DNA from: an uncultured Bacteroidales bacterium
Lineage (GTDB): Bacteria; Bacteroidota; Bacteroidia; Bacteroidales; Paludibacteraceae
Reading direction: 5' to 3'
Assembly (NCBI GenBank): GCA_900321775.1
Contig: ONXE01000143.1
Coordinates: 1-5,037, forward strand
DNA length: 5,037 bases
In this document: piece after piece, positions 1 through 5,037 of the stretch
Numbering within the stretch: position 1 is the stretch's first letter
Layout: each line of letters begins with the position of its first letter
Program-made: the position numbers and the translations under genes
Notes under the pieces: model-generated
Database searches by the model: none
What the model was told of the DNA's origin: nothing
The model's input: the letters and a program-made list of their open reading frames with translations, nothing else

Positions 1-1
1 G

Positions 2-982
2 ATGGAAGGCAAGTCAGGCGGCATGGTTCGTCTGACGCGGCCGAATAATCTCCTTTTTTTGATTATCCTGCTTGGGGTAATGGAGAAATGGGTGGCAGAG
101 CCTATTCTTGCCAAGTATCAGTTAGCTCCGCAATTGAGTTGGTGGCAACTGCTGCTTCTAATAGCTGCCGTGGTGTTGATAGCAGCGGGCGGGTATGTGA
201 TAAACGACTATTTCGATGTGAAGATAGACACAATCAACAAACCTGACAAACTGATTATCACACGCGATGTAACCAAAGCTGAGGCCATGGTGCTTTTCCG
301 TGTGCTGACAGCTGCAGGTATAGTGGCCGGTATCAGTTTGGCATTTGTTCTCAAGAGCTGGTTACTGGGCAGCATATTCGTGGTTGTTCCGGGGATGCTG
401 TGGTTCTATTCGTCGTCGTACAAGCGCATGTTTATCATTGGTAATCTGATAATTGCGTTGTTGGCGGGACTAACACCACTGTTAGTGGCATTTGCCAACG
501 CAGCCGTGCTGAAACTGAACTACGGGCCTGAGCATTTCGGCAGTTTGTACGTGTCGAACGAGTTGTTGGTATGGACCGGTGGTTTCGGACTGTTTGCTTT
601 CTTGTGCACCTGGATAAGAGAGGTGGTGAAGGATATGCAGGATGTGGAAGGTGACCGTGAGTTGGAGTGCCATACTTTCCCTGTGGTGTGTGGTGACTTG
701 GGCAGCAAAATCTTTGTAACAGTATTGATACTGATTACGTGTGCTGTGCTCTCGTATTTCAATTTCCAGGTGCTCCCTATTCCCTTCTCGTGGGGGAGTT
801 TTGTCAGTCGTTTTTACCTGCTGTTGCTGGTGGCTTTTGTGTGTGAGCTGGCATTGCTATGGGTGGCCAAACTGCCATCTGATTACCGTAACGCGCAAAT
901 ACTGATGAAGTTCCTGATGTTTATGGGAATAATGTACGCCTTCTGTGTTCCGAAGATTCTGGAGATGGCGACATTAGGTTAA
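2..982 (+). CDS. UbiA-family prenyltransferase, geranylgeranylglycerol-phosphate geranylgeranyltransferase-like
   Basis: Integral-membrane prenyltransferase that would transfer an isoprenoid chain from its diphosphate to an acceptor, with Mg2+ held by two Asp-rich motifs. Both motifs are visible: N68-D69-Y70-F71-D72 continuing to D76 (the NDxxDxxxD motif), and D211-M-Q-D214-V-E-G-D218 (the second DxxxD motif). About nine hydrophobic segments can be seen (near residues 17-30, 48-67, 100-117, 121-135, 144-166, 188-206, 237-255, 269-288 and 300-320), matching the nine-helix UbiA fold, and 326 residues is a usual length. The 'NDYFDVKIDTINKPDK' style resembles the archaeal-like GGGP synthase branch common in Bacteroidetes, but the true acceptor (glycerol phosphate, quinone ring or other) cannot be read from sequence. 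The start is uncertain: ATG at 2 sits at the window edge, and M8 (ATG at 23) is an equally good start just before 'VRLTRPNN'. It is followed after 12 nt by maf, so the two are probably co-transcribed. Confidence 0.85.
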   Translation: MEGKSGGMVRLTRPNNLLFLIILLGVMEKWVAEPILAKYQLAPQLSWWQLLLLIAAVVLIAAGGYVINDYFDVKIDTINKPDKLIITRDVTKAEAMVLFRVLTAAGIVAGISLAFVLKSWLLGSIFVVVPGMLWFYSSSYKRMFIIGNLIIALLAGLTPLLVAFANAAVLKLNYGPEHFGSLYVSNELLVWTGGFGLFAFLCTWIREVVKDMQDVEGDRELECHTFPVVCGDLGSKIFVTVLILITCAVLSYFNFQVLPIPFSWGSFVSRFYLLLLVAFVCELALLWVAKLPSDYRNAQILMKFLMFMGIMYAFCVPKILEMATLG

Positions 983-994
983 AATGGAAACAGT

Positions 995-1552
995 ATGGAT
1001 ATAATCCTTGGTTCACAGAGTCCCCGTCGTCGTGAACTCCTATCCGGAATGGGTGTTGTGTTTCGTGCAGTGAACATCCATGCAGACGAATCTTTTCCCT
1101 CAGATTTGAAGGGCGCGGATATACCTTTATATATATCGCGCGCGAAAGCGGAGGCCTATCGTTCTGAACTCAGGCCGGGGGAATTGCTTATCACAGCCGA
1201 TACAATTGTGTGGGTGGATGGAATGCAGTTGGGCAAGCCGGAAGATGAAGCGGATGCGGGGAGGATGCTTCAGATGTTGAGCGGAAAGACGCATCAGGTG
1301 TTTACAGGCGTAACCCTGACTTCGCTGGAGAAGCAGACCTCTTTTTCGGATGCAACAGACGTGACATTTCGGGAAATAAGTGCCGATGAAATCGCGTATT
1401 ATGTGACACAGTATCGTCCTTTGGACAAAGCCGGAGCGTATGGAATCCAGGAGTGGATAGGTTATGTAGCCTGTACCGGTCTGAAAGGCTCGTATTTCAA
1501 CGTAATGGGGTTGCCCACAGAGAAACTCCATGAAGCATTGCAGGCGTTTTAG
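995..1552 (+). CDS. maf: Maf family nucleotide pyrophosphatase (YhdE-like dTTP/UTP type)
   Basis: Cytoplasmic Maf/HAM1-fold enzyme that hydrolyses nucleoside triphosphates to the monophosphate and pyrophosphate. Maf proteins act on dTTP, UTP or modified pyrimidines and have been linked to septum inhibition. Family motifs are clear: the N-terminal S7-Q-S9-P-R-R12-R13-E-L-L loop; E32 in 'ADES'; K51; the catalytic-site D69 in 'ADTIVW'; 'LGKP' with K81; 'SGKTHQVFTGV' at 97-107; 'DKAGAYGIQ' at 144-152; and 'GSYFNVMGLP' near the C-terminus. Q152 after Y-G-I together with R12 and K81 fits the YhdE subgroup rather than YceF, so dTTP/UTP is the likelier substrate (inference from family work). Length (185) is normal. 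Only one ATG fits, because the preceding in-frame triplets run straight back to the stop of the upstream prenyltransferase gene. No clear Shine-Dalgarno is present. The stop codon lies in the loop of the terminator. Confidence 0.93.
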   Translation: MDIILGSQSPRRRELLSGMGVVFRAVNIHADESFPSDLKGADIPLYISRAKAEAYRSELRPGELLITADTIVWVDGMQLGKPEDEADAGRMLQMLSGKTHQVFTGVTLTSLEKQTSFSDATDVTFREISADEIAYYVTQYRPLDKAGAYGIQEWIGYVACTGLKGSYFNVMGLPTEKLHEALQAF

Positions 1553-1567
1553 CGCCTGTTTTTTTTT
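1541..1567 (+). terminator. Rho-independent terminator of the prenyltransferase-maf unit
   Basis: A perfect 6-bp stem, CAGGCG (1541-1546) and CGCCTG (1553-1558), closes a TTTTAG loop and is followed at once by nine T residues (1559-1567). The left arm encodes the last residues of Maf and the loop holds its TAG stop (1550-1552). Read from the minus strand, the same hairpin has its T-run counterpart (an A-tract) on the wrong side and no U-tract after it, so it should terminate rightward transcription well and the converging parC transcript poorly. Confidence 0.88.
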
Positions 1568-1578
1568 GCGGTTAATAA

Positions 1579-4530
1579 TCAGAACAAGGACAGTTGTCCG
1601 TCTTCATCGGCCTTGAAAGGCATAGAGTCTTCGGGCATTTTGGAGATAATCTCGAAGGGCACGGGCACTTCGGGTTCGGGCTCGGCTTTCTTTTTTCCGG
1701 AGGCTCTTTTCTTAGGCTTCGTTTCTGCCTCTGCAGGCTTTGGCTCCTCTTTAGCAGGTTTTTGCTCTTCTTCTAAGGGTTTTTGTTCCTCTTCAGCAGG
1801 CATAGACTCTTCTTCTGCGGGTTGCGGTTCTTCAGCAAGTTTTTCCGGCAGAGAAGGTGTTTCTTCCTGTGCAGGAGCGGGTTGTTCTACAGTCTGCTCT
1901 TCCTGCCCCTCTGTATCGGAGGTCTCTTCACCAGGTCCCGATAAATCGGTTTCGGGTTCTTCGGGAGCGGGCGGTGTGGGAGTGATGTCGGTGATCTTCT
2001 TGATATCGAGGGTAGTGAAGCGTTTGCCCTTGCCTTTGGGCGTTTTGACACCGATGAAATCAGCCATTTCAATCACCAGGTCTTCTTTGGTCTCGTCCTT
2101 GAAGGAGAGGAGGAAGACGGCTTCTTCGCGGTCATTGAGGATGACGATGCGAGACAGCGGGTTGTCGCCGAGGAAACTCTGCGGTTTGGCTGTTGCGTCC
2201 AGGAGGAAGCGTTTGCCGTAGTAATAGTTTTGCTCGCCGTCGTAGAAAGCGAGGGACCAGACTTTCTCGGGGTTGAATTTCTCGATTCGCAGGATATTGT
2301 CCTCGAAGTGCGCGGTGAGGTCGAACGAACTGAGGAAATAGTTGCCGTTGCGGGTGATGACGAGAACATGGTCCTCGCTTTGGAACTCACCCAGGTAGGT
2401 GCCTTGTCCGTCGTAGTTAATACGGAGAATATCGGGGTCGAACCACACTTTTCTTCCTCCGAGGGTAGAAGCACCTTTGGAGCGTAGTGTGACGGATTTG
2501 ATGTCGTATTTGGTGAAGACATTTCCCCGAGCATAGCGGCTCTTGATGGCGAGTTCGGAGAAGTCCATGGTGTAGTCGTCCTTTTTGAGGTGCGGTGCGG
2601 GTTTGAGTTGTACTCGCACTGTTTCTGCCTCGCCGTTGGGGTTGGCGGTGAAATAGACGATACGCGAACCGTTCTTGCCTTGCGTGAGGTCGTACTCTTT
2701 GTCGCGAGCCATGCCAGTGACGAAGAAGCGCTTCCAGAAGAATGTGCCGGCTTTGCCGTCGCGATAGACCACGTTGTAGATGGTGCGTTCGTCGTTCTTC
2801 TTGAAGACAGCGAGATGGATGATGTTGTTGCCCACGAAGGCTTTGTCCGCCACTTTGACGATCTTGTATTTGCCGTCCTTGTAGAAGATGATGATATCGT
2901 CCAGGTCGGAGCAGTCGAAGAGGTACTCGGCTTTTTTGAGTCCTGTTCCGATGAATCCCTCTGCGCGGTCAATATAGAGTTTCTCGTTGGCTTCGACGAC
3001 AGTCTTGACGTTGATGATGGCGAAGTTGCGCACCTCGGTTTTGCGGGGGTATGCGGCTCCGTATTTGTCCTTGAGCATCGAGAACCAGGAGATGGTGTAT
3101 TCGGTGAGGTGTGCGAGGTTTTTCTTGGTCTCGGCTATCTTTTTCTGCAGGTCTCGCATGAGGTCGTCGGCTTTCTTGGAGTCGAACTTGGTGATGCGAA
3201 TCATGCGGATTTCGAACAGGCGTTCGATATCTTCTCGCCTGATTTCACGGATGAGTTTGTCTTTCCACGGCGTGAGGGCATGGTCAACAAACTGAATCAG
3301 TTTGTCCTTGTCGGGTGCTGTTTCGTAGCCTTCCTCTTTGTAGATGCGCTCTTCGATGAAGATTTTCTCGAGGCTGGTGAAGAAGAGTTGTTCTTCCAGT
3401 TCGCCTTTGAGGATCTCGAGTTCCCAACGGAGCAAGTCTTTGGTGTGGTCAACAGAGAGTTTGAGGAGGTTGCTGACGTTGGTGAATATAGGGTGTTTGT
3501 CGCTGATGACGCAGCAGTTGGGTGAGACATTGACCTCGCAATCGGTGAAGGCATAAAGCGCGTCAATGGCTTTGTCGGAAGAGACTCCGGGCTGGAGCTG
3601 CACCACGATGCGGGCATCATCGGTGGAGAAGTCGTCCACTTTCTTCACCTTGATTTTGCCTTTCTGCATGGCTCGCAGAATGGTCTCGATGATCTTGGGC
3701 GAAGTAGTGCCGAAGGGTATCTCGGTGATTTCCAGGGTCTTGGGGTCCACCTTGGTAATCTTGGCGCGTATCTTGACCATGCCACCGCGCTCCCCATCGT
3801 TGTAGCGGCTCACGTCGATGGATCCGCTGGTGGGGAAGTCGGGATAGAGGAGGAACTCCTCTCCCCGCAGGTATGAGAGTGCTGCGTCACAAAGCTCGTT
3901 GAAGTTGTGCGGGAGGATCTTGGAGTTCAGACCTACGGCGATACCTTCGACGCCCTGTGCGAGCAGAAGGGGGAACTTGATGGGCAGGCTGATAGGCTCT
4001 TTCTTGCGCCCGTCGTAACTGAGCATCCAGTGGGTGGTCTTGGGGTTGAAGACCGTTTCCAGCGCAAACTTAGAGAGTCTGGCCTCAATATAACGAGGAG
4101 CTGCAGCGCCGTCGCCAGTGACGATATTGCCCCAGTTTCCCTGGCAGTCGATGAGCAGATTTTTCTGGCCGAGCTGAACGAGCGCATCGCCGATGCTGGC
4201 ATCACCGTGTGGGTGATACTGCATAGTCTGTCCGACGATGTTCGCCACCTTGTTGAACTTGCCGTCGTCCACGCTTTTCATCGCGTGAAGGATACGGCGC
4301 TGAACAGGCTTGAGACCATCGTCGATACTGGGGACAGCTCTCTCCAAAATCACGTATGAGGCATAGTCCAGGAACCAGTCCTGATACATGCCTGTAAGGT
4401 GATATTTGATGGCGTCGTTGAAAGCGCCATTCGTCTGAGGGTGATAGTTGCTATGTGATTCAGCAGACGCACCATCAGCCGAAGAAGAGAGTTCTTCCTC
4501 CGCGTATGTTTGCTCGTCGTCTTCCGTCAT
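1579..4530 (-). CDS. parC: DNA topoisomerase IV subunit A (ParC-like type IIA topoisomerase)
   Basis: DNA-cleaving subunit of a type IIA topoisomerase, which with ParE would decatenate replicated chromosomes and relax supercoils. Residues about 40-490 form the breakage-reunion core: 'DGLKPVQRRILHAM' (71-84), the quinolone-region helix 'YHPHGDASIGD' (105-115), and the catalytic pair R146-Y147 in 'APRYIEARL', equivalent to GyrA R121-Y122. 'GIAVG' with 'PHN' follows at 196-209, then a charged coiled-coil region (about 365-480). Residues about 500-849 contain repeated beta-strand blocks consistent with the C-terminal pinwheel. No canonical GyrA box (QRRGGKG) is visible, which favours ParC over GyrA. 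At 983 residues it is longer than E. coli ParC (about 750), owing to an acidic N-terminal extension (1-37) and a C-terminal acidic, proline-rich tail (850-983) ending in QLSLF. The start at 4530 lies 14 nt after the upstream small membrane-protein gene, indicating one transcript. Bacteroidetes proteins of this type are often annotated 'DNA gyrase/topoisomerase IV subunit A', so the exact name is less certain than the family. Confidence 0.88.
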   Translation of the reverse strand: MTEDDEQTYAEEELSSSADGASAESHSNYHPQTNGAFNDAIKYHLTGMYQDWFLDYASYVILERAVPSIDDGLKPVQRRILHAMKSVDDGKFNKVANIVGQTMQYHPHGDASIGDALVQLGQKNLLIDCQGNWGNIVTGDGAAAPRYIEARLSKFALETVFNPKTTHWMLSYDGRKKEPISLPIKFPLLLAQGVEGIAVGLNSKILPHNFNELCDAALSYLRGEEFLLYPDFPTSGSIDVSRYNDGERGGMVKIRAKITKVDPKTLEITEIPFGTTSPKIIETILRAMQKGKIKVKKVDDFSTDDARIVVQLQPGVSSDKAIDALYAFTDCEVNVSPNCCVISDKHPIFTNVSNLLKLSVDHTKDLLRWELEILKGELEEQLFFTSLEKIFIEERIYKEEGYETAPDKDKLIQFVDHALTPWKDKLIREIRREDIERLFEIRMIRITKFDSKKADDLMRDLQKKIAETKKNLAHLTEYTISWFSMLKDKYGAAYPRKTEVRNFAIINVKTVVEANEKLYIDRAEGFIGTGLKKAEYLFDCSDLDDIIIFYKDGKYKIVKVADKAFVGNNIIHLAVFKKNDERTIYNVVYRDGKAGTFFWKRFFVTGMARDKEYDLTQGKNGSRIVYFTANPNGEAETVRVQLKPAPHLKKDDYTMDFSELAIKSRYARGNVFTKYDIKSVTLRSKGASTLGGRKVWFDPDILRINYDGQGTYLGEFQSEDHVLVITRNGNYFLSSFDLTAHFEDNILRIEKFNPEKVWSLAFYDGEQNYYYGKRFLLDATAKPQSFLGDNPLSRIVILNDREEAVFLLSFKDETKEDLVIEMADFIGVKTPKGKGKRFTTLDIKKITDITPTPPAPEEPETDLSGPGEETSDTEGQEEQTVEQPAPAQEETPSLPEKLAEEPQPAEEESMPAEEEQKPLEEEQKPAKEEPKPAEAETKPKKRASGKKKAEPEPEVPVPFEIISKMPEDSMPFKADEDGQLSLF
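1582..1596 (-). other. C-terminal QLSLF peptide, candidate sliding-clamp-binding motif of ParC
   Basis: The last five codons of the topoisomerase gene encode Q979-L980-S981-L982-F983, followed directly by the TGA stop. This matches the consensus QL(S/D)LF by which many bacterial replication and repair proteins dock in the hydrophobic pocket of the DnaN beta clamp. It lies at the free end of a long, probably disordered tail, the usual setting for a working motif. The sequence match is seen directly; binding itself is inferred. Confidence 0.55.
1717..1821 (-). repeat. 21-bp (7-residue) degenerate tandem repeat in the parC tail, five units
   Basis: Residues 904-938 divide into five consecutive 7-residue units beginning with proline: PAEEESM, PAEEEQK, PLEEEQK, PAKEEPK and PAEAETK. 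The corresponding DNA has a 21-bp period, visible on the plus strand as recurring 'tcttcttct' and 'gcaggtttttg' type blocks. The units are in frame, so slippage would change tail length without breaking the gene. Confidence 0.75.
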
Positions 4531-4544
4531 CAGATTGTCAGGAC

Positions 4545-4712
4545 TTAATCAATCTTTTTGTTGATAATGATGTAAGACAGAATGCCCACAAATTCCAGTA
4601 CAAGTGAGAGCCATAGCCACGTGTTGGTAGGAGCGGCAAAATAGTAGATAGCCAAGCAGATTACACCACAAAGAACGAGCAGGGCGCCCAGATATTTAAG
4701 AAAAGTTTTCAT
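4545..4712 (-). CDS. Small two-helix membrane protein upstream of parC (function unknown)
   Basis: A 55-residue open reading frame starting MKTFLKYLGALL and ending NKKID. It has two strongly hydrophobic stretches, about residues 7-27 and 33-50, separated by a short 'APTNTW' turn, with Lys at positions 3 and 6 and a Lys pair at 52-53. By the positive-inside rule both ends would lie in the cytoplasm as a hairpin. The gene is supported by its position: it is the first frame after a good Bacteroidetes promoter (leader about 25 nt), it begins with ATG, and it stops 14 nt before the parC start, so it is probably co-transcribed with parC. The leader is A-rich (ACAAACATC before ATG) with no clear Shine-Dalgarno, as usual in this phylum. 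I do not recognise a named family. Its role is unknown, and a link to topoisomerase rests only on operon position. Confidence 0.72.
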   Translation of the reverse strand: MKTFLKYLGALLVLCGVICLAIYYFAAPTNTWLWLSLVLEFVGILSYIIINKKID

Positions 4713-4743
4713 ATGATGTTTGTTTTATAGTCAAATCACGGTG

Positions 4744-4775
4744 CAAAGTTACTACTTTTTTTTCAATTATGCAAA
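4744..4775 (-). promoter_or_regulatory. Bacteroidetes-type promoter for the small membrane protein-parC unit
   Basis: Reading the minus strand, TTTG (4775-4772, followed by CATA) is the -33 element and TAACTTTG (4751-4744) the -7 element, matching the consensus TAnnTTTG, with 20 nt between them. The expected start of transcription is around 4736-4740, giving a leader of about 25 nt to the ATG at 4712. It would be used by the primary sigma factor of Bacteroidetes. Confidence 0.8.
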
Positions 4776-4784
4776 TCTTTTGGA

Positions 4785-4803
4785 GGAAAAAATCAACTTT
4801 TCC
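4785..4803. repeat. Inverted repeat at the centre of the divergent promoter region
   Basis: GGAAAA (4785-4790) and TTTTCC (4798-4803) form a 6-bp inverted repeat with a 7-nt spacer. Its centre, 4794, is exactly midway between the two -33 elements and also midway between the two -7 elements. It could be an operator for a dimeric regulator serving both directions, or only a chance match in A/T-rich DNA. Confidence 0.35.
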
Positions 4804-4813
4804 CGAAAAACTC

Positions 4814-4844
4814 TTGCATATATGGATTTTTTGTTGTAACTTTG
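4814..4844 (+). promoter_or_regulatory. Bacteroidetes-type promoter for the rightward gene
   Basis: TTG (4814-4816, followed by CATA) serves as the -33 element and TAACTTTG (4837-4844) as the -7 element, separated by 20 nt. Transcription should start near 4848-4852, leaving a leader of about 16-20 nt before the ATG at 4868. The leader (CTCCAAAACCACATAACAG) has no Shine-Dalgarno-like block. Confidence 0.8.
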
Positions 4845-4867
4845 CGCTCCAAAACCACATAACAGAT

Positions 4868-5037
4868 ATGGAACAACCCGATCACATAATGAGTAATCCC
4901 GATTCAGTCCTCTATCCCACATTTGAGATAGCGTCAGGACAACTACCGCCATTTCTGGAGCGCGCCATCTCTATTGCTTCCACTCCTGAGCAGAAAGATA
5001 TGCTACTGCTGAGCACCCTTTCTGCCGTCAGTTATGC
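4868..5037 (+). CDS. N-terminal fragment of a DUF3987-like protein (cut by window end)
   Basis: The frame opens with ATG at 4868 (MEQPDHIMSN) and stays open to the window edge, giving 56 complete codons. The block F19-E-I with 'LPPFLERAISIASTPEQKD' (26-44) followed by 'MLLLSTLSAVSY' (45-56) resembles the start of the DUF3987 family, large proteins of Bacteroidetes and other bacteria thought to carry a P-loop ATPase/primase-helicase-like core and often found in mobile or prophage-like regions. The Walker motif expected further on lies outside the window, so the assignment rests on a short, remembered similarity. The start at 4868 is preferred because it lies a normal leader length after the promoter; M8 (ATG at 4889) is possible. 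Confidence 0.6.
   Translation, partial: MEQPDHIMSNPDSVLYPTFEIASGQLPPFLERAISIASTPEQKDMLLLSTLSAVSY

Larger units (their letters stand above)
1582..1983 (-). other. Region of parC encoding a disordered acidic, Pro-rich C-terminal tail
   Basis: Residues 850-983 leave the globular pinwheel after 'KKITDI' and consist almost wholly of Pro, Ala, Glu, Gln, Thr and Ser up to about residue 938. A basic cluster follows (K940-K941-R942 and K946-K947-K948), and then a segment with some hydrophobic residues ('VPVPFEIISKMPEDSMPF') that leads to the terminal QLSLF. Such composition predicts intrinsic disorder. Acidic ParC/GyrA tails are known to tune DNA wrapping in other bacteria; whether this one does so is inference. 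Confidence 0.7.

Noticed and set aside
984..1004. Six-codon mini-frame METVWI between the prenyltransferase and maf
   Set aside because: It overlaps the maf start and begins 1 nt after the upstream stop, so translational coupling is imaginable. A 6-codon frame arises easily by chance and nothing else supports it.
1127..1531. Minus-strand open frame of 134 codons inside maf
   Set aside because: It is antisense to a complete Maf protein with all family motifs and has a Cys/His/Arg-rich composition typical of a shadow frame.
1613..2221. Ser/Gly/Ala-rich plus-strand open frame of 202 codons
   Set aside because: It is the complement of the repetitive Glu/Pro/Ala tail of ParC, and its serine runs come from the reverse of GAA/GAG-rich codons. 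No promoter or motif supports it.
2073..2972. Minus-strand open frame of 299 codons very rich in Ser, Thr, Arg and Pro
   Set aside because: It is an alternative frame of parC on the same strand. Its low-complexity composition and lack of motifs show a shadow, while the parC frame runs unbroken through it.
2590..3525. Long plus-strand open frame (311 codons) inside parC
   Set aside because: It is antisense to the conserved pinwheel and coiled-coil parts of ParC. Its Val/Phe/Glu/Asp-rich composition is what the complement of Lys/Asp/Glu/Phe codons gives, it has no domain I recognise, and the ParC frame is the one carrying conserved motifs.
3907..4359. Plus-strand open frame of 150 codons opposite the ParC active-site region
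   Set aside because: It is antisense to the most conserved part of ParC (quinolone helix and Tyr147), so its openness follows from the codon constraint on the other strand.
4767..4952. Minus-strand open frame of 61 codons across the divergent promoters
   Set aside because: It covers both promoter regions and the start of the rightward gene in antisense, and has no recognisable motif.

Overview
The window looks like a chromosomal segment from a member of the Bacteroidales, most likely a Prevotella-type organism (genus is inference). Three things point there: two promoters of the Bacteroidetes type (TAnnTTTG at -7 with TTG/TTTG at -33, 20 nt apart), start codons with A-rich leaders and no clear Shine-Dalgarno, and protein families with Bacteroidetes-type sequences (archaeal-like UbiA prenyltransferase next to Maf, a long ParC-like topoisomerase, and a DUF3987-like N-terminus).

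Layout. Positions 2-982 (+) hold a polytopic UbiA-family prenyltransferase, followed after 12 nt by a Maf nucleotide pyrophosphatase (995-1552, +). The pair ends in a strong intrinsic terminator whose hairpin contains the maf stop codon. Converging on it from the right is a two-gene unit on the minus strand: a 55-residue two-helix membrane protein (4545-4712) and, 14 nt downstream, a 983-residue topoisomerase IV subunit A (1579-4530). From 4713 to 4867 lies a divergent control region with two near-identical promoters placed symmetrically about position 4794. The rightward promoter reads into a gene starting at 4868, cut by the window end, whose first 56 residues resemble DUF3987 proteins.

How the genes work together. 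The prenyltransferase acts in lipid or isoprenoid metabolism at the membrane; Maf removes non-canonical or excess nucleotides or acts around septation; ParC decatenates daughter chromosomes. There is no single pathway here.

The most notable signal is at the end of ParC. A roughly 134-residue acidic, proline-rich tail with a 7-residue tandem repeat and a Lys/Arg cluster ends exactly in QLSLF, which matches the bacterial sliding-clamp-binding consensus. This suggests that topoisomerase IV is tethered to the replication clamp by a flexible line. This is inference and has not been tested here. No gene-free stretch exceeds 300 bases, and no tRNA, rRNA, CRISPR array or insertion sequence was seen.
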